Assembly: GCA_038522635.1 (NCBI GenBank)
Contig: JBCBJZ010000124.1
Span: forward strand, 1 to 11,168
Origin: JBCBJZ01 sp038522635
GTDB taxonomy: Bacteria; Pseudomonadota; Alphaproteobacteria; Rhizobiales; Hyphomicrobiaceae
Length of the DNA: 11,168 nt
Direction: 5' to 3'
Part shown: positions 1 through 6,717 of the stretch, one piece after another
Layout of the letters: the number at the start of each line of letters is the position of its first letter
Numbering within the stretch: position 1 is the stretch's first letter
Notes under the pieces: model-generated
Databases searched by the model: none
The model's input: the letters and a program-made list of their open reading frames with translations, nothing else
Told to the model about the DNA's origin: nothing
Made by a program: the position numbers and the translations under genes

Positions 1-70
1 AGCAACTTTGGGCGCAAAGGCAAGGCGTGAGTGTTTAAGCCGGTGACTCACACTTTGCGCCCGTTGCTCT
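1..70 (+). repeat. Hairpin repeat module A, copy 1
   Basis: This intergenic imperfect palindrome has a second copy at 11023-11092 in the same orientation, identical at 62 of 70 positions by my alignment. The outer stem is AGCAAC (1-6) with GTTGCT (63-68). After a 3-nt bulge TTT (7-9) on the left arm comes a perfect 10-bp stem, GGGCGCAAAG (10-19) with CTTTGCGCCC (53-62). An inner 6-bp stem GTGAGT/ACTCAC (27-32 with 46-51) exists only in this copy. The window begins inside the module: copy 2 shows that two more bases (AG) belong to its left end. It codes for nothing visible. It could act as a terminator or mRNA stabiliser for the gene to the left, since a T-rich stretch follows at 75-83, or it could be a miniature mobile repeat. 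Confidence 0.85.
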
Positions 71-134
71 AAGCTTTTGTTTTGTCCTTCATCTTGCGCC
101 TCAGGCGATTCCACCTGAGGCGGATGAACTCTAG
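69..134 (+). repeat. Hairpin repeat module B, copy 1
   Basis: A 66-bp repeat that directly follows module A. It matches the reverse complement of 11091-11156 at 61 of 66 positions. The core is a perfect 9-bp stem CGCCTCAGG (97-105) with CCTGAGGCG (114-122) around an 8-nt loop CGATTCCA. Beyond a 3-nt bulge TTG (94-96) the stem continues for 6 bp, TTCATC (88-93) with GATGAA (123-128). The left flank is T-rich (75-83). The element starts with CTAA (69-72) and ends with CTAG (131-134). It lies 47 bp before the folP start codon, so it sits in the folP leader if transcription comes from further upstream. No coding capacity is visible. Confidence 0.85.
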
Positions 135-180
135 CGATGAAGCCACGCCAGTTCCCGACGGATGAAGCCTGGGACCGCCC

Positions 181-1452
181 ATGACCAGCACCGATGCGAG
201 CACGACGGCCCGCCATGCCCGGGCGCACCCGCATGGCCGTGCGCAATGCTACGTCCAGCCGATCGGGCTGGTTGCCGTGGAGGAAGCGGCGGCCGCTGCG
301 CCGCAAGACCCGCTGCGCCTTGCAGGTGGACCGCTCGCGTTCACGGCGATCCGTACGATGATGCGGGCCGCCGACGGCAACGTGACCGCCCGTGTAGAAC
401 CGGCGAGCGCGCCTGCCAACGATGCTCCCGAAACCGGTCCCGGTTCGCAAAGCGAAGCCGCGCTGCTGCTGGCCGCCCTTCGCCCGCGCGCGCCGATCGC
501 AGGGCTCGCGATGGATCAGCCCCACATCATGGGCATCGTGAACGTCACACCCGACAGCTTCTCGGACGGCGGCAGGCTCACGACCCATGAGGCCGCCGTC
601 GCGCACGCGCTGCGGCTTGCTGACGAGGGCGCGGCAATCCTCGACATCGGCGGTGAATCGACGAGGCCGGGTGCTGAACCCGTCAGCATCGATGAGGAAC
701 TGCAACGCACCATCCCGGTCATCGAAGCGCTGGCCTCGCGGACGCCAGCGCGCCTTTCGATCGACACCCGCAACGCGCCCGTCATGCGCGCAGCGCTAGC
801 CGCCGGCGCACACATCATCAACGACGTGTCGGCGCTGACCCATGATCCTGAAGGCCTCGCCACCGCCGCGGCGCTCGCATGTCCGGTGGTCCTCATGCAC
901 GCTCAGGGTACGCCGCAAACCATGCAGGCTGACCCGCGCTATCAGGATGTGTTGCTGGATGTGTTCGATGCGTTGAGCGCGCGTCTCACCGCGTGCGTTG
1001 AGGCTGGCATCGCGCGCGAGGCGATCGTGGTCGATCCTGGCATCGGTTTTGGCAAAACCACAGCGCATAACCTCACGCTGCTGCGCGGTCTCAGCCTGTT
1101 TCACACGCTCGGCGTGCCGATCCTGGTGGGCGCTTCACGCAAGGGCTTCATCGGCCAGGTATCGGGTGTCGCACGCGCGGACCAACGCTTGGCAGGGTCG
1201 CTCGCTGCTGCGCTGCAGGCCGTTTCACAAGGCGCCCAGATCCTCCGTGTGCACGATGTGGCGCAGACGCGGCAAGCGCTCAGCGTTTGGCGCGCGATCG
1301 GCGACGGCGTTGCAGGCGAAAGGTTAGCGGCACGTCGAAAATTCGGGGTGTGGGTCCCGCTTCAGCGCAAAGGGGAACCGGCTCTGGACAACGCCGCGCT
1401 TCAGGCGGCTGCCGAGTGTTGCGCGCGCGCCATTCGTGTTAACCACGGCTGA
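181..1452 (+). CDS. folP: Dihydropteroate synthase with N- and C-terminal extensions
   Basis: FolP joins 6-hydroxymethyl-7,8-dihydropterin diphosphate to p-aminobenzoate, making 7,8-dihydropteroate for folate synthesis in the cytoplasm. It is the sulfonamide target. The 423-residue product has the TIM-barrel domain from about residue 115 to 373: NVTPDSFSDGG (121-131), DIGGESTRPG (155-164), SIDT (193-196), IINDVSA (212-218), DPGIGFGK (285-292), SRKGFIG (319-325) and RVHDV (356-360). Typical FolP is about 280 residues. The extra ~113 N-terminal residues resemble the alphaproteobacterial extension (YVQPI at 24-28, LRLAGG at 45-50, RAPIAGL at 103-109). A further ~50-residue tail follows the domain and I do not recognise it. 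The 181 start keeps the extension, although the ribosome site is weak (GGGA, 6 nt upstream). No key substrate-binding residue appears to be missing. glmM follows 89 bp downstream in the same direction. Confidence 0.95.
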   Translation: MTSTDASTTARHARAHPHGRAQCYVQPIGLVAVEEAAAAAPQDPLRLAGGPLAFTAIRTMMRAADGNVTARVEPASAPANDAPETGPGSQSEAALLLAALRPRAPIAGLAMDQPHIMGIVNVTPDSFSDGGRLTTHEAAVAHALRLADEGAAILDIGGESTRPGAEPVSIDEELQRTIPVIEALASRTPARLSIDTRNAPVMRAALAAGAHIINDVSALTHDPEGLATAAALACPVVLMHAQGTPQTMQADPRYQDVLLDVFDALSARLTACVEAGIAREAIVVDPGIGFGKTTAHNLTLLRGLSLFHTLGVPILVGASRKGFIGQVSGVARADQRLAGSLAAALQAVSQGAQILRVHDVAQTRQALSVWRAIGDGVAGERLAARRKFGVWVPLQRKGEPALDNAALQAAAECCARAIRVNHG

Positions 1453-1530
1453 TCGAATGGCGCACACCCATGCGCGCTCCGGCGTGCTTGCAAGCCAACC
1501 CGCCAGCCTCCCCCAACGCCCCTCACGATG

Positions 1531-1536
1531 AAGGAG
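1531..1536 (+). promoter_or_regulatory. Ribosome binding site of glmM
   Basis: AAGGAG lies 5 nt before the ATG at 1542. It decides the start in favour of the short form beginning MSRRFFGTDGIRG, which matches the usual GlmM N-terminus. An in-frame ATG at 1470 would add 24 residues of low-complexity sequence and has no comparable site. Confidence 0.85.
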
Positions 1537-1541
1537 CCAGG

Positions 1542-2903
1542 ATGTCACGACGCTTTTTCGGTACCGATGGCATTCGCGGTCGCGCTAACCGCTATCCGAT
1601 GACGTCGGAGGTCGCGCTGAAGGTCGGCATGGCCGCCGGCAAGATCTTCCAGCACGGTGCCCACCGCCACCGCGTGGTGATCGGCAAGGACACGCGCCTT
1701 TCCGGCTACATGATCGAATCGGCGCTGGTCTCCGGTTTCACGTCGGTCGGGATGGACGTGTTCCAGTTGGGGCCGATGCCAACGCCTGCGGTCGCGATGC
1801 TGACACGCTCGTTGCGCGCTGACCTCGGCGTGATGATTTCGGCATCGCACAACCCGTTCAACGACAACGGGATCAAGTTGTTCGATCCCAACGGGCACAA
1901 GCTGTCCGATGATACCGAGCTCTCGATCGAAGCGCTGTTGGAGGATGAGACGTCGAACCTGCTGGCGTCGGCCGATCGCATCGGCCGGGCGCGCCGCGTG
2001 GAAAGCGCGCAGGAACGCTACATCGAGTACGCCAAACGCACGCTGCCGCGGGACCTGCGTCTTGACGGTTTGCGCATCGTGATCGATTGCGCGCACGGCG
2101 CTTCCTACAAGGTGGCGCCCTCGGCCCTTTGGGAGTTGGGCGCCGAGGTGATCACGATCGGCGTCGAGCCGAACGGGCGCAACATCAACGATCAGTGCGG
2201 CTCAACATCGCCGCAAGTGCTGTCGGAGAAGGTCCGCGAAATGCGTGCCGACATCGGGATCGCGCTCGACGGCGATGCTGACCGGGTGGTGCTCGTCGAT
2301 GAAAAGGGCGAGCTGGTTGACGGCGATCAGATCATGGCGGTGATCGCGCAAAGCTGGCATGAGCAGGGCCGTTTGCGCGGCGGCGGTCTTGTGGCGACGG
2401 TGATGTCCAATCTGGGGCTTGAGCGGTATCTGACCCGCAATGGATTGTCGCTCGCGCGCACCGCCGTCGGCGATAGGTATGTGGTGGAGCACATGCGCAA
2501 ACACGGCTTTAATGTCGGCGGCGAGCAGTCGGGGCACATCGTGCTGTCGGACTTCACCACGACGGGCGATGGCCTGGTTGCCGCGCTGCAGGTGCTCGCC
2601 GGCGTGGTGACCACCCAACAGCCTGTCAGTGAGGTGTGCCGTCGCTTCGAGCCGGTGCCGCAACTGCTGAAGAATGTGCGCTACAATGGCGGCCAGCCGC
2701 TGAAGGATGAGCGCGTCACGAAGGCGATCGCTGCGGGCAAAGAGACGCTCGGCAAAAGCGGTCGTTTGGTCATTCGAGCCTCGGGCACTGAACCCGTGAT
2801 CCGGGTGATGGCCGAAGGTGACAATGACGCGCTGATCGTGAAGATTGTCGACGACATCGCCGGGACCATCCGCGATGTCGCGAGCGTGGCGGAAGGCGCC
2901 TGA
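1542..2903 (+). CDS. glmM: Phosphoglucosamine mutase
   Basis: GlmM converts glucosamine-6-phosphate to glucosamine-1-phosphate, the step before GlmU in UDP-GlcNAc synthesis for peptidoglycan and lipopolysaccharide. The 453-residue length is close to the ~445 of the E. coli enzyme. All four alpha-D-phosphohexomutase signatures are visible: the phosphoserine loop ISASHNP with catalytic Ser102 (same number as in E. coli), the magnesium loop DGDADR (243-248), the sugar-binding GGEQSGH (326-332), and the phosphate-binding RASGTEP (412-418). The N-terminus FGTDGIRG is diagnostic of the GlmM/PGM group. The gene follows folP as in many proteobacteria, where ftsH-folP-glmM is common; ftsH would lie to the left of this window. 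The aldolase gene starts 47 bp downstream with no obvious terminator between them, so read-through is plausible. Confidence 0.97.
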   Translation: MSRRFFGTDGIRGRANRYPMTSEVALKVGMAAGKIFQHGAHRHRVVIGKDTRLSGYMIESALVSGFTSVGMDVFQLGPMPTPAVAMLTRSLRADLGVMISASHNPFNDNGIKLFDPNGHKLSDDTELSIEALLEDETSNLLASADRIGRARRVESAQERYIEYAKRTLPRDLRLDGLRIVIDCAHGASYKVAPSALWELGAEVITIGVEPNGRNINDQCGSTSPQVLSEKVREMRADIGIALDGDADRVVLVDEKGELVDGDQIMAVIAQSWHEQGRLRGGGLVATVMSNLGLERYLTRNGLSLARTAVGDRYVVEHMRKHGFNVGGEQSGHIVLSDFTTTGDGLVAALQVLAGVVTTQQPVSEVCRRFEPVPQLLKNVRYNGGQPLKDERVTKAIAAGKETLGKSGRLVIRASGTEPVIRVMAEGDNDALIVKIVDDIAGTIRDVASVAEGA

Positions 2904-2940
2904 ACCGCCGTGAACTTGAAGCGGGGCAAACACAGTTGAG

Positions 2941-2946
2941 AGGAGG
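2941..2946 (+). promoter_or_regulatory. Ribosome binding site of the aldolase gene
   Basis: A perfect AGGAGG lies 4 nt before the ATG at 2951, inside the purine-rich run 2938-2949. It favours 2951 over an in-frame TTG at 2936, which would place the Shine-Dalgarno sequence inside the coding region. Confidence 0.85.
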
Positions 2947-2950
2947 GGGC

Positions 2951-3739
2951 ATGCGGACCAACGCTTTGCGGGCGACACTCAAGAGCGGGGAGCGCGCGGT
3001 GAACGCGTGGTGTGCGATCCCCAACGGCTTTTCTGCAGAAGTCATGGCGCATGCTGGCTTCGACAGCGTCACGGTCGATTTGCAGCACGGGTTGGTGGAT
3101 TACCAAGCCGCGCTTGGCATGTTGCAGGCGATCTCGACGACCGCTGTGACGCCGCTTGTGCGGGTGCCGTGGAACGAGCCCGGCATCATGATGAAGCTGC
3201 TCGACGCCGGGGCGATGGGCATCATTTGCCCGATGATCAACACCAAAGCAGAAGCCGAAGCTTTCGTGCGTGCGTGTCGTTACGCGCCGTTGGGCGCGCG
3301 CTCGTTCGGGCCGACGCGTGCGAACATCTATGCGGGTGCCGACTACTGGCAGCATGCCAACGACGAGGTCATGCTGCTGGCCATGGTGGAGACCGAGACG
3401 GCGCTGCAGAACCTGGATGAGATCCTAAGCGTGGATGGCCTCGACGGCACTTACGTCGGGCCGTCCGATCTCTCGTTGTCGATGGGGAAGACGCCGACGC
3501 TGGCGCCCAGTGATGAGACGGTGCTGGCCGCGATGCAGACGATTTGCGATGCGACGCGTGCGAGCGGTAGGATCGCGGCCTGCCATACGGATGCGCCGGC
3601 GACCGCACATCAGCGCTACGCGCAGGGCTTTGAAATGATCACGCTTGCGAGCGATGCACGGTTGTTGGCGTCGGCTGCCGCACAAGGCGTGAAGGACGTG
3701 CGCGGCGGTGCCGGACCGGATGCGCCGCAGACCTATTGA
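2951..3739 (+). CDS. HpcH/HpaI family metal-dependent aldolase
   Basis: A class II pyruvate aldolase of the HpcH/HpaI family, 262 residues (family usual about 250-270). Relatives reversibly cleave 4-hydroxy-2-oxo acids to pyruvate and an aldehyde, for example 2,4-dihydroxyhept-2-ene-1,7-dioate in aromatic acid breakdown or sugar-derived 2-keto-3-deoxy acids. The active-site pattern is intact: VDLQHG with general-base His46, PLVRVP with Arg71 for the pyruvate carboxylate, metal ligands Glu147 in AMVETET and Asp173 in GPSDLS, and the family block IICPMINTKAEAE (91-103). These match His45, Arg70, Glu149 and Asp175 of E. coli HpcH. The aldehyde partner cannot be predicted. The next gene is a CoA-transferase about 100 bp downstream, which hints at a carboxylic-acid pathway. 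A citrate-lyase-beta-like CoA-ester lyase is less likely given the HpcH-type motifs. Confidence 0.9.
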   Translation: MRTNALRATLKSGERAVNAWCAIPNGFSAEVMAHAGFDSVTVDLQHGLVDYQAALGMLQAISTTAVTPLVRVPWNEPGIMMKLLDAGAMGIICPMINTKAEAEAFVRACRYAPLGARSFGPTRANIYAGADYWQHANDEVMLLAMVETETALQNLDEILSVDGLDGTYVGPSDLSLSMGKTPTLAPSDETVLAAMQTICDATRASGRIAACHTDAPATAHQRYAQGFEMITLASDARLLASAAAQGVKDVRGGAGPDAPQTY

Positions 3740-3830
3740 GCGCGCCTTGCGGCTCGATGTGAATGGGCCAAGCGGCCGGCGCGGGGGATGGGCGATGCGT
3801 CCCGCGGGACACTGAAGTTGAGTGTGCGTT

Positions 3831-3834
3831 GGAG
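3831..3834 (+). promoter_or_regulatory. Ribosome binding site of the CoA-transferase gene
   Basis: GGAG lies 5 nt before the ATG at 3840. This supports the product beginning MVPLLAGVRVIDIT, the typical family III start, over an in-frame GTG at 3822 that would have no such site. Confidence 0.7.
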
Positions 3835-3839
3835 TTCTG

Positions 3840-5084
3840 ATGGTACCGCTGCTGGCTGGCGTCCGCGTCATCGACATCACGTCCGTTTTGTTCGGGCCGC
3901 TTGCGACGCAGATCCTTGGTGACCTTGGCGCCGATGTGATCAAGGTCGAAGGGCCCGATGGCGATGTGGTGCGCCCGGTGCCACCGCAAGCGGCACCCGG
4001 TCTTGGGCCGATCTTCGCCAACGTCAACCGCAACAAGCGTTCTTTGTGCGTGGACCTCAAAACGGATGAGGGCCGACGCGTGCTGCAGGCGCTCGTGCGC
4101 GACGCTGACGTGCTGGTGCACAACATGCGCGCTGAGGCGATCGATCGGCTGGGTTTCGGCCCTGAAGCGGCGAGGGCACTGAACCCGCGGCTGATCTATT
4201 GCGCCGCGCTCGGCTTCGGGTCCGACGGCCCTTACGCCGGTCGACCGGCCTACGATGACATCGTGCAAGCCGCGTCGGGTTTGGCGGGTGTGCACATGGT
4301 GCGCGATGGTGAGCCGACCTACGCGCCGTCCGTCACCGCAGACAAGGTCGGCGCGCTGCACATCGCTTACGCGGTGATGGCGGCGTTATTCCATCGCGAA
4401 CGGCGCGCATCGGCCGATGGTCCTGGCGACGGGGCTGCGTGCAAAGAGCGACTCCAGGGCGGCGGCACATATGTCGAGGTGCCGATGTTCGAAGCGGTGA
4501 CCGCCTTTGCCATGAACGAGCACCTGATGGGCGCGACCTTCAAGCCCGACGGCGGCACCGGCTACCACCGCACCATGACGCGCAACCGTCGGCCCTATCG
4601 CACGGCGGATGGATGGCTCGGCGTTCTGGCTTATACGCACGCGCAGTGGACCCGCGTGCTGCCCGTGCTCGGCCGCGCGGACGTGCTGGACGAGCCTTGG
4701 TTCGCCGATGCCACGCAGCGCAGCGCGCGCTCCGATGAGCTCTACGGCATGTTGGCGAGCGCGCTTCCGCAGAAGACCACGCAAGCGTGGTTGAGCCTTC
4801 TGCGCGACATCGATATTCCGGTGGCACCGGTTAACACGCCTGACGATTTGCTGCGCGATCCCCATCTCGATGCCGTCGGCTTCTTTCAGCCGAACTTTGA
4901 CGGTGAGACGCCGGTCACGCGGACGCTGCGCCAGCCGGTGCTTTATCCCGAGGTCGAAGGTGCGCGCGACCGTCCGCCGCCGCTTTTGGGCGGGCACAGC
5001 CGCGATGTGTTGCGCGAGGCGGGCTTCGAGGCTGAGGAGATCGATACGCTGATCGCATCGGGGGCGGTGCGGTCGACGGATTGA
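3840..5084 (+). CDS. CaiB/BaiF family III CoA-transferase
   Basis: A 414-residue cytoplasmic enzyme of the formyl-CoA transferase/CaiB family, which moves CoA between carboxylic acids through an aspartyl-CoA thioester. Family features seen: LAGVRVIDIT at the N-terminus, GDLGADVIKVEGPDGD (27-42), NRNKRSLCVDLK (63-74), VHNMRAEAIDRLG (93-105), RPAYDDIVQAASGLAG (135-150) with the likely catalytic Asp139, YVEVPMFEA (211-219), and the C-terminal PVAPVNT (327-333). Lengths of 390-410 are usual. The excess is partly explained by a 16-residue insertion of small and polar residues at about 191-206, between the ALFHRER helix and GGGTYVEVP. The substrate pair cannot be told from sequence. The neighbouring aldolase suggests both act on one dicarboxylate or hydroxy-acid route, but that is inference. 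The gene ends about 80 bp before the convergent peptidase gene. Confidence 0.93.
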   Translation: MVPLLAGVRVIDITSVLFGPLATQILGDLGADVIKVEGPDGDVVRPVPPQAAPGLGPIFANVNRNKRSLCVDLKTDEGRRVLQALVRDADVLVHNMRAEAIDRLGFGPEAARALNPRLIYCAALGFGSDGPYAGRPAYDDIVQAASGLAGVHMVRDGEPTYAPSVTADKVGALHIAYAVMAALFHRERRASADGPGDGAACKERLQGGGTYVEVPMFEAVTAFAMNEHLMGATFKPDGGTGYHRTMTRNRRPYRTADGWLGVLAYTHAQWTRVLPVLGRADVLDEPWFADATQRSARSDELYGMLASALPQKTTQAWLSLLRDIDIPVAPVNTPDDLLRDPHLDAVGFFQPNFDGETPVTRTLRQPVLYPEVEGARDRPPPLLGGHSRDVLREAGFEAEEIDTLIASGAVRSTD

Positions 5085-5130
5085 CCGTGGCGGGGCGGAC
5101 TTTGCGCTCGATCATTTGGATTTGGTGCGG

Positions 5131-5170
5131 TTTGCTTCAGGTTACGCCACCTGATGCGGATGAATTCTAA
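5131..5170 (+). repeat. Degenerate module B repeat between convergent genes
   Basis: This third, diverged relative of module B has the same orientation as copy 1. GCTTCAGG (5134-5141) faces CCTGATGC (5150-5157) around an 8-nt loop with the conserved CCA end; the stem has one T-T mismatch. GGATGAATTCTAA follows, against GGATGAACTCTAG in copy 1. Its right end covers the TAG stop codon (5169-5167) of the minus-strand peptidase. Upstream, ACTTTGCGCTCG (5099-5110) resembles the right arm of module A (11 of 12 positions) and may be a remnant of it. The hairpin lies where both transcription units end and could serve as a weak bidirectional end signal, but it has no U-tract. Confidence 0.65.
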
Positions 5171-6606
5171 GTCGAAGCCGCCGGTGCATCCCCCTGACCG
5201 ATGTCCCAATAGAGGCCCGCCATCACCTCAAGCGCGGAGCGGCAGACGGGCATCAAGATGTGCTCATCGGGCGCGTGCTGCGAGCAGGCGGTGTAGGAGT
5301 GGGGCACCCAAAGCGCGGGGATCCCCAGCGTATCGGTGAAGATGTCGTTGCAGATCGAGCCGCCGGTCGCCGGGATGACGGCAGGTTTGGCGTTTGATGA
5401 GCGCTGGATGGAGCCGCGTGCGAACTGCGCCCAGGGGTGGTCGGGCGGCGTCTGGGTGGCGGCGAAAGCGCCATCGTTGACGGCGGGCGGCGGGCGAACG
5501 TCCACGCTTTCGAAGCCGTGCGCATCAAGGTGCGCGCGCAAGGTGCCGATCAGATCATCCACGTTGGTGCCGGCGATGAAGCGCAGTTGGCAGTTGGCGG
5601 TCGCTTTCGGCGGGATCGCGTTGACCGGCTTGTCGGGCGTTCCCGTGGTGAAGGAGAGGATGTTGAACACGTTGCCGGCGTAGACCCGCTGCGGTGGTGT
5701 GAGGTCGGGTTCGCCCCACCAGACATCGACCTCAGGCCCGCTGGTGCCGCCGTCGATTTCGATGTCTTCAAGCACCTCACGGACCGCCTCGCTCATCGGC
5801 GGTGGCTGCAGCGCGTCCACCTTGAGTTCGCCGCGCGGCCCAACGATTGAAGCCAGCGCGTGCGCCAGGATCACGCCGGGGTTGGCGATCAGCCCGCCCC
5901 AGTTGCCCGAGTGGTGACCACCCTCGCGCAGATCGCATACGAGATCGACGTTGAGCGCACCGCGGCAGCCCAGCGAAAGCGTCGGCCGGTCGGCCTTCAC
6001 GCGCGGTCCATCTGAACCGATGAAGACGTCGGCCGCGAACGCATCGCGGTGTGAGGCGACCAGAGCCTTGACGCCTTTGGAGCCCGCCTCTTCCCCCATC
6101 TCCAGCATGACTTTGGCGTTGAAGCCCAAGCGCCCGCCACGCTCGGCCATTACCGCACGCATGGCGGCCATGTTGATCGTGTGTTGTGCCTTATTGTCGG
6201 CGGTGCCGCGACCGTAAAGGCGGTCGCCATCGCGCGCGGTGACCCAAGGGCCAGCGCCCTTGGTCCATAGCTCCTCCTGGCCGCGCACCACATCGCCGTG
6301 ACCGTAGCCGAGTACGGTCGGGGCTGTATCATCCTCGTGGCGGTGTGCGAGCAGGACAGGCCCCTGGCCGTCGATAGGGTTGTCGAAGATCGTACAGGTG
6401 AAACCCATCGCTTCGAACGCGGGCACCATCTCTTCGCTCAAGTAGGCGTGCAAGGCGGGCAGGCTCGCAGGCAGCAGTTGGCTCTCGGTGCGATGGGCGA
6501 CCCGCGTGGCAAGTTCGCGCTCGAAGCTGCCGTCGTCCAGGTAAGCGCGCACGCGTGCGATGGCGCCAGCGCGTGTGGCCGTGGCGGTTGTGCCGGCTTC
6601 GCTCAT
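5167..6606 (-). CDS. M20 family metallopeptidase (dipeptidase-like)
   Basis: A cytoplasmic two-zinc peptidase of the M20/carnosinase-like group, 479 residues, with no signal peptide. The active site is complete: GHGD (102-105) gives ligand His103 and Asp105, GRGTADNKAQ (132-141) gives the bridging Asp137, EMGEEAGS (169-176) gives catalytic Glu172 and ligand Glu173, SDG (198-200) gives Asp199, and SQHAPDEH (442-449) gives His444. The lid or dimerisation domain (roughly 210-380) lies between them. M20 dipeptidases of this length usually cut dipeptides or short peptides, but the family also contains deacylases and carbamoyl hydrolases, so the substrate is open. It is the last gene of the minus-strand block, 111 bp after the fused peptide-transporter ATPase, which suggests it hydrolyses imported peptides. 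The start at 6606 is backed by AGGGAG nine bases upstream. The stop codon lies within a module B repeat. Confidence 0.92.
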   Translation of the reverse strand: MSEAGTTATATRAGAIARVRAYLDDGSFERELATRVAHRTESQLLPASLPALHAYLSEEMVPAFEAMGFTCTIFDNPIDGQGPVLLAHRHEDDTAPTVLGYGHGDVVRGQEELWTKGAGPWVTARDGDRLYGRGTADNKAQHTINMAAMRAVMAERGGRLGFNAKVMLEMGEEAGSKGVKALVASHRDAFAADVFIGSDGPRVKADRPTLSLGCRGALNVDLVCDLREGGHHSGNWGGLIANPGVILAHALASIVGPRGELKVDALQPPPMSEAVREVLEDIEIDGGTSGPEVDVWWGEPDLTPPQRVYAGNVFNILSFTTGTPDKPVNAIPPKATANCQLRFIAGTNVDDLIGTLRAHLDAHGFESVDVRPPPAVNDGAFAATQTPPDHPWAQFARGSIQRSSNAKPAVIPATGGSICNDIFTDTLGIPALWVPHSYTACSQHAPDEHILMPVCRSALEVMAGLYWDIGQGDAPAAST

Positions 6607-6615
6607 GCCGTGGGT

Positions 6616-6621
6616 CTCCCT
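6616..6621 (-). promoter_or_regulatory. Ribosome binding site of the M20 peptidase gene
   Basis: On the minus strand this reads AGGGAG, with 9 nt to the ATG at 6606-6604. It gives the peptidase its own translation start although it is probably co-transcribed with the transporter. The same 111-bp gap contains a 6-bp stem AGGCTC/GAGCCT (6661-6666 with 6674-6679), which is too weak to call a terminator. Confidence 0.7.
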
Positions 6622-6717
6622 GCGTGTTGGAAAGCGGTTCGTGTGGCCGGTTGCATCAGCAGGCTCTGGTTGGGAGCCTCGTGCTCTTTTGGGGAGGGCG
6701 CGCGCGCTTGAGGGGGC

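Noticed and set aside
27..51. Inner stem GTGAGT/ACTCAC of module A as a second covarying helix
   Set aside because: At the aligned positions in copy 2 (11049-11054 with 11068-11073) three of the six pairs are mismatched. Pairing is restored only by shifting the register and using many G-U pairs, so there is no real covariation.
69..134. CTAA/CTAG at the module B ends read as a target-site duplication
   Set aside because: The two ends of one copy differ (CTAA and CTAG), while equivalent ends of the two copies are the same. A target duplication would show the opposite pattern.
69..134. Module B as a factor-independent terminator
   Set aside because: The stem is not followed by a U-tract in either orientation; the only T-rich stretch lies before the stem in copy 1.
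162..590. An overlapping open frame starting 19 bp before folP
   Set aside because: Arg/Pro/Cys-rich translation with no homology that I recognise; folP in the neighbouring frame has all family motifs.
3799..3810. 12-bp perfect palindrome GTCCCGCGGGAC before the CoA-transferase gene as an operator
   Set aside because: Short GC palindromes are common by chance at this base composition, there is no second copy in the window, and no regulator gene is nearby.
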